This document shows, in pieces, positions 45,508 through 54,761 of a stretch of DNA of 64,000 bases. The stretch is from the NCBI GenBank assembly GCA_002205965.3, contig NADL03000191.1:51312-115311 (forward strand). The letters are read 5' to 3'. The notes beneath the pieces were generated by a model. The model saw only the letters and a list, made by a program, of their open reading frames with translations, searched no databases and was not told where the DNA came from. This DNA is from Kappaphycus alvarezii. Its lineage: Eukaryota; Rhodophyta; Florideophyceae; Gigartinales; Solieriaceae. The stretch's first letter is position 1, and every line of letters starts with the position of its first letter. Position numbers and translations under genes: made by a program.

Positions 45508-46700
45508 ATGTCCAACCCCTACCAAGCCCTGGGCGACGACCCCTCCGTCCCTCTCACCAATCCTGCCTCCGACCAACGCCCCCTTAACCTTCACATTCCT
45601 CCACCCCTGATCTCTTTCTTAGGCTCCGCAGGCCATACAGACCACGCGCGAACTCCGTCCCGCATAACCAAGCGCCCCATCCCCATCTCCTTCTCTTCTC
45701 ACACCAGAATGACGTCATCCGTTTACGCCTCAACCCAGATTCTGTCCGCTTCATCTCCTACATCTTCTTCTGGATCATGTGTGTTTTCGCTATACTCACC
45801 ACAAATATCTCACCGCCCCTGCCCTTGCCAACCCCACTGAACATCAAAAGGGCTGCCCTCCGTTTGAACGCAACGGTGGCGAGGGCTTCGACATCGCTAC
45901 AGAGTCACATCTCCAGGAGGCTTTTGGTTTAACAATGTCAGTTCACCGTACCCCAATTCAATGCACTGCCCTTCCTTCAAAACGCTGTCCTTTCCTCTTT
46001 ACCGGCCTTCTAACCCTGATTTTGGCTAACAATATTTCCTATTCATACCTACACCTTCGCCGCCCCCGTCACGACAGATCTGCGTCAACTGGGACTATTC
46101 GCCCTCCCGCGAGCTCACCGCTGTAGTCTACCCGCTCTTCGAGTACACCCTCCTCGCCTACATTATTCTCGATTTCGTGCTCATCGCCATATCCTACAAG
46201 AAGGGTCTGGTCTCCTCACGCTGCTGGTGGCTCGCTCGCAACTTTTTGCTCCTGCAGATCACTTTGTGCGCCCTTTTCCGGATGATCTTTCGTAATCCTT
46301 GCGTATGTCAGCGTCCGAGGCCACACCGCCGGATTTCTGGGCCTGCAGCTCATGCTCATCACCGTCACTTCACTCAACTTACTATACATCCTGGAGACGA
46401 GGGTGGAGTACAAATGTTGGGTGGGCCAAACTTACACGCACGATACTGTATGCCTACTTTATTTTGAACATGCTTATCGGGGCCGTAAAACTGTATCTCA
46501 CCGCGTTCGTCGTGTTTGCCTGGGGTGGCCCAGATGAGGTGTATCCGAATGGGCGCTTCAGCCGATTATAGGGGATATGAAAGTTGGGGAGTTGGTTGAT
46601 CGTATCTGGATGGTCTTCAACGCTATCTTCCCGCTCATCATCTCTCTCTACCGCTCTCGCACTGAGCCCGACATATTTTTCACAATCGATCTTGAGGACA
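45508..46700 (+). pseudogene. Multi-pass membrane protein gene (frameshifted)
   Basis: An ATG at 45,508 opens MSNPYQALGDDPSVPL. After frame changes the plus strand gives a series of hydrophobic segments: VRFISYIFFWIMCVFAILTT, LTAVVYPLFEYTLLAYIILD with FVLIAISYKKG, ARNFLLLQITLCALF, GLQLMLITVTSLNLLYILE, AYFILNMLIGAVKLYLTAFV, and a last region near 46,590-46,700 (MVFNAIFPLIISLYRSRTEP). That is at least five likely membrane spans, with charged loops (SYKKG, ETRVEYKCW) between. At least four single-base frame changes separate them, and no GT-AG introns explain these. It looks like a host gene rather than a transposon, now broken (or affected by sequencing indels). Family not recognised. Confidence 0.55.
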
Positions 46701-46859
46701 TGTCTGCCGCACTTCGAGGTAGTACAAATATAAGCAGTGCGTAGTACTCAACTACATGTCAAAGCATTGGGGTGACTTGTCTAAGATACGGGTCGGAAAG
46801 GTGACCCTTTAATGAAAAAATGCAAAGTGGGGACAGACTATCTGGGCCGGCCTTTGGCA

Positions 46860-47538
46860 GTATTACTAAGCTGTCCTTACTGGTATTGTACGTATTTGCG
46901 ATGATTCGTCATGACAACCGTGTATCGATAAACGATGAGACACGTGTACGCAGGAATAAAACTCAGAATGACGGTGTTCGCACGCCTCTCAGCCATGAAG
47001 CTGCTAAGGTCTCGGATAGTCTTGAGACTATTTTTTCCAATCAATGCACAGATGTCGATGGCGAGGAGGATGAGTTCTAAGCCGCAGAATAGTATGCTAC
47101 TTTCTTCTTCTCGGCGCGGTCAAGGGTAGACGCACCATTGTCACCTAAGTTGCGGTATGGCGCAGAGTAGGGCCTGACAGTGGTGATATCCAAGGCCATG
47201 GGAGATGGGGCGAACAGGGAATCGTCAATGACTATGTGGAATGCAGCTCATTAGGGCTCTTGTGCGGGTCGGCTGCAAGGACACGCTCCCGCATGACGGA
47301 AAGGGAAATGGTGGGGTGCGAGATTTCGTGATGTAAAAGGTCGCGCAGGCGGTTGTGACGGCGTACCGCCCCGATAACACCCTTGCATATAGGCGCGTGA
47401 TATCAGAGCTAGTCAAGGATAGGCGGAACGTCGGAATGGCCTGAGAGCCATGTCAGGCAGGGGTCCGAGCCGTGGAAGACCGGAGCTTGTAGGCGTACAG
47501 AGACCGTGGTAGCCAGATTTCGCCGGGTGTATGCAGGC
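46860..47538 (-). pseudogene. RLE-type LINE, copy B, 3' part
   Basis: On the minus strand, downstream of the LTR element: RHNRLRDLLHHEISHPTISL (zinc-finger/RHN block), SLFAPSPMALDITTVRPYSA with AEKKKVAYYSAA (nuclease strand and helix), and GLELILLAIDICALIGKNSL, TIRDLSSFMAERR, YTCLIVYRYTVVM (the C-terminal part). The corresponding upstream RT lies at 54,757-56,031, so the LTR retrotransposon split one LINE. Frames change between blocks. The last piece looks like a membrane protein in isolation but aligns in position with the C-terminal region of the other copies. Confidence 0.72.
47534..47538 (+). repeat. Target site duplication CAGGC (left)
   Basis: CAGGC immediately precedes the 5' LTR and is repeated at 54,757-54,761 immediately after the 3' LTR. 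Five base pairs is the usual length for Ty3/gypsy integrases. Confidence 0.93.
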
Positions 47539-48258
47539 TGATGTGCACAAATTCGCACACGAAAAAAATCTAGATGAGGACCATGATTGTATACAGTATC
47601 GGAATTGGGAAGATATTTTTACAGTTTTTGAATTTGCAAGATATTTTTAATTTGGGTGAGTGTGGCAAATTCATCGGTTGATTTTTTCAATTTTAGGACA
47701 CGCTGTCATAGTAGATGTCAGTACAGTTCCAGGTTGTGGGTGATACTACAAGTAGCTCTGAAAGGTCTATATAATGGCCACATCAATTCCCACCCCTGGC
47801 CGATGGGTGGCTGGCATGGGTATGGCACCTAGATATTTACCTTGAGGAAATATCTTCTAATAGTCTCTCTGGTTCACACGATTACCGTGAATACATTTTA
47901 TGGTTATTAGTATGTTTGTTTGAGACTTTTGGGGTAGCCAAAAGTCTATATAAGCCGAGTAAACTGCTTCCTTTAGTGGAGGTGAAGCAAGTTGGCAGAC
48001 AACTTCAAGCCAAGTCCCGAGTAGTAGGAAGTTGAGAGTCAACTTCAGACCCAAGAAAACTTTTTCTTACGCTAGTCGCAGAGCGTCGGTGGTAGACCCT
48101 GCCCCTTTTATACTTGCTTGTAGCTTCTCAACTCTCTTCTATATACACTCCCTTTTGTTCGTTCAACAATACCACGGTAGCACTTTTGTCGCTCGCAACA
48201 CCTCCTTCTCAGGGTAATTGGTTCTGAGGATCTCTTCCCCGCCGATTTACCCCTATCA
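47539..48258 (+). repeat. 5' LTR, family 2
   Basis: It begins TGATGTGCACAAATTCGC and ends GATTTACCCCTATCA. It contains two TATA-like boxes (47,768 and 47,947). Two bases after its end, TGGTACTCTTGTGG could be the tRNA primer-binding site (it begins with TGG, complementary to a CCA end); I cannot name the tRNA. Confidence 0.95.
47947..47954 (+). promoter_or_regulatory. TATA-like box in the 5' LTR
   Basis: TATATAAG about 310 bp before the LTR end, conserved in the 3' LTR (54,447-54,454). A second TATATAAT lies upstream at 47,768. Either could position transcription of the element. This is motif evidence only. Confidence 0.45.
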
Positions 48259-48346
48259 TTTGGTACTCTTGTGGAGGGGGTTGCACCCGAGGTATTCGAG
48301 TTGAGCAGTAGTAAGGAACACTTCGGGGGATTTCTTTTCTGTAATC

Positions 48347-49220
48347 ATGGATCTCAACGCTGCTCGTATAACGTTCACAGGGGCAAGACTGAAGACGTTG
48401 AGGAGTTTCTTTACACATATGTCAACGTTGTGATGCGTGAGAAGGGCGATGAAGAGAAGGCCGCAAGTATCTTCGCCTATCTTCATGGTGACGCAAAGCA
48501 CAAATATAAGTCCAAGTTTATCGACGGGTGGTCTCTTAACGGGAATGGGCGTAACTTCGGTGAGGTATGTGAGTGGCTTGTGAAAGAGTATGCTAAGGAG
48601 GTAGAACCAGATGAGATGATTCGTACCGCCATAGAGGCCCGGCTCAACTTCGACGATTTGTTAAGCTCATTGGTGTACTTGTGTGATCTTTATGAAAAGG
48701 CTGGGTTCAACGCCCAAGCCAAGTACGGAATGCTGCGTAAGGCGGCTATGGGGGATAAGCGGCTCTCCGATTTCCTCCTCATCAAGGGCCCTCACACTTT
48801 TGATGAACTGAAGGGTACCATAGTAGAATTTGTCAAAAATTCGGAGACGTTTCAGTCACTGAGTGAGGTACCGAGGGAAACCCGCACATCGATGTCTATC
48901 GTACATCCTGAAAAGAATTATCAAAGGCCGGCTACTAGTGCAGCGGCATTAGAATCTGTCAGGAGCGATGTCAAAAACTTGGAAGAAAGGTTGGAAACCC
49001 GATTCGATAATCGACTTGACATGATAACCTCGCAGTTGGAAAGCCTTACTCTTACCATTAAGAAGAACCAGTCTGGGGCCCCTAAGCCGCAGAAGTCTGT
49101 TCTTACTGTCACAAGCCTGGACACTTTGCAAACAGGTGTCCTGATAATCCACATAGAAACACTCGTTGTGCAAAGTGCGGTCGATATGGGCATCATGAAA
49201 GTAACTGCTGGTCTAAAGAC
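48347..49220 (+). pseudogene. gag: Family-2 gag (capsid and nucleocapsid)
   Basis: The most likely start is the ATG at 48,347 (MDLNAARITFTG). The frame changes near the GGGG at 48,380 into the main gag frame (GKTEDVEEFLYTYVNVVM, AASIFAYLHGDAKHKYKSKF, FGEVCEWLVKEYAKEVEP, DELKGTIVEFVKNS), which matches the general Ty3/gypsy capsid plan of short helices. A coiled-coil-like stretch (VRSDVKNLEERLETRFDNRL) follows. A further frame change near 49,090 leads into two adjacent zinc knuckles: CSYCHKPGHFANRC (49,098-49,139) and CAKCGRYGHHESNC (49,167-49,208), both C-x2-C-x4-H-x4-C. Role: particle shell and RNA binding. With two frame changes it is probably inactive as read. Confidence 0.82.
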
Positions 49221-50221
49221 AACAGAAGAGCAAATTTATCGGAAGCAAGGAGTGAGTCAGGACCAGAGGTGAAAATCTTACAAAATAGAAGGGATCAAAG
49301 GTTGACGGATGCCGGTAACGTATCCATCGCTGAAGAGATTAGTCAAGTCAATGTGACAAAAAGGGATGGGGAAGGGAACATTTTATCGAAGAAACCTAGG
49401 CTAGAGTATGGAATGCTGGAGCATATCCCAGCACCTGTACCTCCTCGAACCAAGAGGTCTGATCAAGTTGTTCCAGGAGTGGGAGTCACTCCGGCCAAGA
49501 AGACGAAAAAGAGTAAGAAAGTTAAGAGTATCTCTAAGGACGTACTAGAGTATGTGAAGAGGTACAATTTGGTGGCTGAGCTTGCATCGGCCCCAACTGG
49601 GATAACGTTTGGTCAACTTTTGAGGGGCGACGCAGAGGATGCGAGAAAAGAACTCAAAAAAATTATCAGGTCTAATAAGTCCGCTAAGGGTAAGAAACTG
49701 TTTCTTCAATCGGCCTCGACAGCACCAAGACGTCTTAAGCTGGTACCAGTCAAAGTATTGGGTATGAAAACCCAAGCTCTCTTCGATTCGGGTGCTGTTC
49801 CAAACCTCATTTCAGAAACTTTGGTGACAGATCTAGGTCTCGAAATTACTCCAACGACTCGAAAAATAACTGTAGCGGATGGAACCGTCTCAAAATGCAT
49901 GGGCACTGTTGACAAGGTTTCCGTGTTCTTTGGGGACTCTAAAGTTGATGTAGACTTTCTTGTCATGCCGGATCTCCCTTTCGATGCAATCATTGGCTGC
50001 CCCACCATGGAAAGACTAGGACATGCATTGACTTGGGCAACCAAATGGTTTCAGTTAATATTGACGGCAGAACCGTGAAGATGCCCCTGGATTTCGACAA
50101 AAGCACGCATCCTGAAGATTTAAAAGAAACGGACAGTGAAGATTTCACTTCTAGCTATGACAGCGAAGATTCGGAACCAACTAACACTTTCGGAAGTGGA
50201 AAAGGGTACCCTCGGGGGTAA
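49221..50221 (+). pseudogene. Family-2 aspartic protease and linker
   Basis: In the same frame as the zinc knuckles, a Lys-rich linker leads to LKLVPVKVLGMKTQ and ALFDSGAVPNLISETLVTD, with the catalytic Asp codon at 49,785-49,787 (D-S-G-A). Then come KITVADGTVSKCMGTVD, VDVDFLVMPDLPFDAIIGCP (the hydrophobic IIG block of retroviral-type proteases) and TMERLGH. A frame change near 50,035 moves to an acidic tail (TDSEDFTSSYDSEDSEPT) that stops at 50,221. Length and motifs are normal for a Gag-Pol protease. It would release the structural proteins from the polyprotein. Confidence 0.82.
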
Positions 50222-51190
50222 TGAACATGGCATGGGACGATTATGATTCGGGTTTGAAACAGATGACGACTGGAATTCTAGGATAAGTTTGAAACCCGAA
50301 TGTGTTTCTTTTTGCGATGATATCGAATCAAAGGACAGAATTCGGAGCATGAAAGAAGATTACCTTTGCAAAAAAATAAGAATATCGAATTCCATATATG
50401 AAGATGTGAGCACGACGGAAGAGGTCCTTCAAAATTTGAGGGAGTCGAAGAAAAAGCGCACCAAATGGCAGAAATCAAGAAAAAGTACAGCACCTTCCAG
50501 CCCCGCCTCAATGAAAATATCCGACATGTTAACATCTTCCGAAGTAATTGCATGGAGCGGTTCGATCTAAGACAAGCAAGCGTACCGGTCACTCACTCAT
50601 TTGAACCTACCGATACTCAACCAATTTATCACAGGCCTAGACTTCAACCGCCAAAAATAACAAGTTTCCTCAGAGAATGGTACAAGTATGCTGAAAAATA
50701 ATATTACTCGGCCAGTTTCATCCCTATGGTCATTTCCGGTTGTGATAGCACCAAAGAAGGATAGACTTCCATTCGCAAGAGTCTATATCGATGATGTAGT
50801 CATATTCTCAGAAACATTGGATCAGCACATCTCGCACGTCAAGACAGTTGTGCAAAGGATATCGGAGTATAGCTTGAAAATTAAGTTGAGCAAATGCTTC
50901 TTTGCGAAAACTTCTATAATATCCAATCACACGGTCATATCGTCGACCAAGAGGGAATTAGAGTGGATCCAGAGAAAACGAAAAAAATCAAGTTGGCACC
51001 AAGGCCCGCTTCAAAGACGGAGGTCCGAAGCTTCTTAAAACTGGCCTCATATTACAGAAGATTTATCAAAGATTTCGACAAGATTGCAGAACCGTTACAT
51101 GCCAGCACTACGAAGAACGGAAAATTTTACTGGAACAAGGAAATGGAAACTGCATTTCAGGAGCTTAAAGATAAGCTATGTTTCCCCCAG
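50222..51190 (+). pseudogene. Family-2 reverse transcriptase with internal deletion
   Basis: It starts with FEPTDTQPIYHRPRLQPPKI and SFLREWYKYAEK, then (after a frame change near 50,695) NNITRPVSSLWSFPVVIAPK, the fingers region. The next residues are KDRLPFARVYIDDVVIFSE, with YIDD at 50,784-50,795. In Ty3/gypsy RTs about 120-130 residues, including the first catalytic Asp block (LDL-x-SGY) and the MPFGL-NAP block, separate these two motifs; here there are about nine. So roughly 350 bp are missing. Downstream are HVKTVVQRISEYSLKIKLSK and, after another frame change, IRVDPEKTKKIKLAPRP and SFLKLASYYRRFIKDFDKIA. It cannot be active. Confidence 0.85.
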
Positions 51191-51600
51191 TTCTCATGAA
51201 CTCAGATTTCATGAGACCATTCGTTGTGGAAACAGATGCCTCAGAACGGTCTGTGGGTGCCGTTTTGTCCCAAAAAGATGGAAACGGAAGACTACACCCT
51301 GTTCAATTTCAATTCGCAAGCCGAACTCTGAATGATGCGGAAAAGAGATACTCAGTCTGCGAAAAAAAAGCGCTCGCTGTTGTCTTCGCACTGAAAAAGT
51401 TTCGCGTGTACCTTTTATCACTCGAGAAATTTGTCTTGATAACTGATCACCAGGCACTTAAGACAGCATTCCAAAGAAGGATGTACCTCACCGCTTGGCC
51501 CGATGGCTTGACATTTTGCAGAATATCGGTTTGAAATTTTGTATAGACCCGGACGCAATAATCAGCCTGCCGATTACCTATCCCGCTTGAGGGACGCACT
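51191..51600 (+). pseudogene. Family-2 RNase H
   Basis: The open frame from 51,178 reads FMRPFVVETDASERSVGAVL (first Asp), YSVCEKKALAVVFALKKF (Glu), FVLITDHQALKTAF (Asp). It continues after a frame change near 51,480 as HRLARWLDILQNIGLKF-type sequence (RNase H tail). Spacing matches normal family members. Activity would remove template RNA during cDNA synthesis. The frameshift before the C-terminal His region makes it defective as read. Confidence 0.85.
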
Positions 51601-51820
51601 GATTCCAAATGAAAAGCTTCGGAGGACATTGTCGGAGTCGCCGAGTTGCAGTTGTCGAACGATAACAAATAAGAAGCTAATATTCACAGACTGATCAAAT
51701 TCCTCGATGGACTAGAAATGAGAAAGGTTGATCTTGAACACAGAAACTGGGTACGCAGGAATCAAAAGGCTTTTACATTGTGGAATGGGAAACTCTTCCG
51801 GCACACTAAAGCCGGTCCCC
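51601..51820 (+). other. RNase H to integrase connection, decayed
   Basis: No open frame. It corresponds by position to the connection between RNase H and the integrase zinc finger. Confidence 0.5.
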
Positions 51821-52950
51821 GACTAGTGGCCCCTTTGAAAGAAAGAATGAAGATCTTGCGGACTTACATGATGAGTTAGGGCATTGGGGATCTCGAAACA
51901 ACCAAAAATTCGTAACTGAGAGATTCTGGTGGCCCGGTATCCATAAGGACGTCTATAATTTCGTGAAAAGCTGCGACAACTGCCAAAAATTCACTCCAAT
52001 ACGGAAGTATAAGACAACTCTAAGTTTTCCAGTTTCCGGTCTCTTTGAAACCTTCTCAATTGACTTCGCGGGCCCGTTCAAGGAAACTTCTTCCGGAAAC
52101 AAATATCTCCTTATAGGGGTGGAACATCTTACTGGATGGCCAATAGCAGTTGCAGTTGAGGAGGCAAATGCTGAGGTGGTACTGAGATTCATCGAAAAAG
52201 AAATAATTGAACCGTTTGGTCTTCCAAAAAGGATCATCTCGGATAACGCCCTTTGTTTTACTGCAACTTCACTGCTTCGTTTTTTGGAAGAGAAAGGGAT
52301 TCAGCTGAAGACCGTTCTCGCATACGCTCCTATGTCCAACGGGAAAGCGGAGAGGATGGTTGGAACCATCAAACGAGCAATATCGAAAACTATGTCGGAG
52401 AATGAAATCCAGTGGGAAGATGCCTTACCAAAAGTGTTATACGGCTATCGTCGAAGAGAGGAAGAAATGGACGCTCACCATTCGAGCTAATGTACGGAAG
52501 GGCTCCTAGAATGTTACAGAGAGACATGGAAACAAATATTATCGATGAAGAGAGTAGGGAAGTTGAACTACTGGCCACCGAAGGCTGGAGATCACACCGC
52601 GCGCTAACACAGACAAGAAATAAGGATGCAGAACCTGCAGTCAGAACCTTTTCAGTTGGCTCTAAAGTACTTGTAGTACATGGAAAAGCAATGCAGCAGG
52701 CTGTGAAGTGGCCGGCCTTCCAAACCAAGTACTCGAACCCTTGCATCGTCACGGAGGAAAGACACCCGCACTATCAGCTCTGTTCAAGCTCAGGGAAGAG
52801 ATCAAGGAGGGCCATCCATGCACGTCGTCTGGTCCCTTACCATCAGAGGCCTGAAGAATTCCTTCTCACACAGGACTATGCGCAACCACGGGGCATACTC
52901 ATCTTTAACTATAGAATGATTCCTATGGGAGGAAAAAGGGCCTGGGAATG
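51821..52950 (+). pseudogene. Family-2 integrase
   Basis: HHCC zinc-binding region: LHDELGHWGSR, FVTERFWWPGIHKDVY and SCDNCQKF, complete (H-x4-H and C-x2-C). Catalytic core: FSIDFAGPF (first Asp), IISDNALCFTATS (second Asp) and YAPMSNGKAERMVGTIKRAI (Glu). After a frame change near 52,450 the C-terminal part reads SPFELMYGRAPRML, VGSKVLVVHGKAMQQAVKWP, YSNPCIVTEERHPHYQL and RRAIHARRLVPYHQRPEEF. No chromodomain is visible. The product would insert the cDNA and make 5-bp target duplications, as seen at both intact insertions here. Confidence 0.88.
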
Positions 52951-54011
52951 GATCATCTCGTTACGCGGGACTACTACGAACTCCACGTAATCATCCATTT
53001 CTACATTAATATATGCCTATGTTTTCGTACGTTGAACGGACCATTGCTACCTGAAGAAGATTTCCGACTATTAATAAGAGTTCTATTTTCATTCCAAAAC
53101 GGAAGGTTCACGGAAGCAGGTCCAGAGTTTGTGGAGGTAATATATCATTACTCTATAGGAAGATATGGAATGGTAGCTGCTGGAGACTTGTCGCAAACGT
53201 ATCTGAATATTATCCGTCCAATTTACGTATTTCTCAAGAACAACCAAGACGTGCGACTGAGAGGTTACGCCTTACCCCCGGATATGGAATACAGGCTGGT
53301 CCCGTATCCTCTATGGGAACCTTACGTTTCTCCGCCACAAATTGGGAACGTTGGAGGCGGCGAGGATCCTCCTGAAGCAGTGATGATGACCAGAGGAGGA
53401 CCTTCAGGAGACAACAACCCGCCCAGAAGAGGTTCCGGTCGTCCCCCGAGAGGACCTCGTGCAGGTCCCAGTACGTCAGGAGCTGGTCGCGGCCATTCAT
53501 CGGGACCGTCCACCACAACTTCATCTCTAGCTCTCCTTCACAACCATGCACAGCATACAGTCGGAAGAAGAAGATTATCTTTTTGGCTGCGCAATATCTC
53601 CGAGGATGCGAACGATGCGCAGGTCATTTCTTATTTCATGATAAGCATCTGTTTATGTTTTAGGGCGCTACATGGACCGCACTTATCTTACGAAGATTCG
53701 TTCTTGATGATGCGCGTCTTCTTTTCTTATCGCATCCATTCCTCCGGCATCTTCCAGAAGAGTTTGCATATCACATATATTTTTTCACTCTTGGAAGATT
53801 CGGAAGAGTCACGGAAGAAGAATGTATTCAACCCCACCTCGATGTTATCAAACCAATATATGAGGCTATGCTACAAAGTGAGGTACCAGTAATGCGAACC
53901 TACTTTTTAGAGCATCATATTGGTAATCAGTTGCATCCGTACCCGTTTGAGAGACCATACATTTTATCAATAAGACAGCGAACACTAACGGAAGCAGAAG
54001 AAGAGCAGTGA
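52948..54011 (+). pseudogene. ORF3: unrecognised protein with a duplicated domain
   Basis: An ATG at 52,948 opens a 314-codon frame between integrase and the 3' LTR. The protein has two similar halves of about 120 residues. Repeat 1: INICLCFRTLNGPLLPEEDF, LLIRVLFSFQ, EVIYHYSIGRYGMV, LNIIRPIYVF, LVPYPLWEPYV. Repeat 2: ISICLCFRALHGPHLSYEDS, MMRVFFSY, then after a frame change near 53,725 HIYFFTLGRFGRV, LDVIKPIYEAM, LHPYPFERPYI, ending at TGA 54,009-54,011. A linker rich in Gly, Pro, Arg and Ser joins them (about residues 135-195). No signal peptide, envelope-like membrane anchor or known domain is seen. The same first half and linker survive in the old copy at 13.2-13.8 kb. Function unknown. 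Confidence 0.7.
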
Positions 54012-54030
54012 CGAGTCGGGACGTTCGTCT

Positions 54031-54044
54031 TGAGCGAGAGGGCG
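54031..54044 (+). promoter_or_regulatory. Polypurine-tract-like sequence before the 3' LTR
   Basis: TGAGCGAGAGGGCG directly precedes the 3' LTR. It is purine-rich and in the position where plus-strand DNA synthesis is primed in LTR retrotransposons. It is interrupted by pyrimidines, so support is mainly positional. Confidence 0.5.
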
Positions 54045-54756
54045 TGATGTGCGCAAATTCGCACACGAAAAAATCTAGATGAGGACCATGATTGTATACA
54101 GTATCGGAATTGGGAAGATATTTTTACAGTTTTTGAATTTGCAAGATATTTTTAATTTGGGTGAGTGTGGCAAATTCATCGGTTGATTTTTTCATTTTAG
54201 GACACGCTGTCATAGTAGATGTCAGTACAGTTCCAGGTTGTGGGTGATACTACAAGTAGCTCTGAAAGGTCTATATAATGGCCACATCAATTCCCACCCC
54301 TGGCCGATGGGTGGCTGGCATGGGTATGGCACCTAGATATTTACCTTGAGGAAATATCTCTAATAGTCTCTCTTCACACGATTACCGTGAATGCATTTTA
54401 TGGTTATTAGTATGTTTGTTTGAGACTTTTGGGGTAGCCAAAAGTCTATATAAGCCGAGTAAACTGCTTCCTTTAGTGGAGGTGAAGCAAGTTGGCAGAC
54501 AACTTCAAGCCAAGTCCCGAGTAGTAGGAAGTTGAGAGTCAACTTCAGACCCAAGAAAACTTTTTCTTACGCTGGTCGCAGAGCGTCAGTGGTAGACCCT
54601 GCCCCTTTTATACTTGCTTGTAGCTTTCTCAACTCTCCTATATACACTCCCTTTTGTTCGTTCAACAATACCACGGTAGCACTTTTGTCGCTCGCACACC
54701 TCCTTCTCAGGGTAATTGGTTCTGAGGATCTCTTCCCCGCCGATTTACCCCTATCA
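54045..54756 (+). repeat. 3' LTR, family 2
   Basis: 712 bp, starting TGATGTGCGCAAATTCGC and ending GATTTACCCCTATCA. It differs from the 5' LTR by about ten small changes: for example one A fewer near its start, a few bases missing after CTAATAGTCTCTC, and GTCAGTGG instead of GTCGGTGG. Confidence 0.95.
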
Positions 54757-54761
54757 CAGGC
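54757..54761 (+). repeat. Target site duplication CAGGC (right)
   Basis: Second copy of the CAGGC that precedes the 5' LTR. Confidence 0.93.

Larger units (their letters stand above)
47539..54756 (+). mobile_element. Complete-length Ty3/gypsy LTR retrotransposon, family 2
   Basis: LTRs of 720 and 712 bp with matching ends (TGATGTGC...CTATCA) and a 5-bp target duplication enclose gag, protease, RT, RNase H, integrase and an extra ORF3, all on the plus strand. RNase H precedes integrase, as in Metaviridae. The two LTRs differ at only about ten positions by eye, so the insertion is fairly young. Yet the coding region has several single-base frameshifts and an internal deletion in RT, so it is not autonomous as read. 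It is nested inside RLE-LINE copy B. The same family is also present at 4,622, 12,658-15,480, 41,754 and 57,028. Confidence 0.95.

Noticed and set aside
46880..47090. Minus-strand membrane protein
   Set aside because: The hydrophobic-looking piece follows the nuclease helix of LINE copy B and matches the position of the C-terminal region in other copies.
48271..48346. Gag start at the first open codon (48,271)
   Set aside because: It is a GTG overlapping the likely primer-binding region; the ATG at 48,347 in the neighbouring frame gives a more natural N-terminus.
49083..49100. Programmed ribosomal frameshift between gag and the zinc knuckles
   Set aside because: No slippery heptamer is present, and the shift lies inside the nucleocapsid region, so a mutation or sequencing error is more likely.
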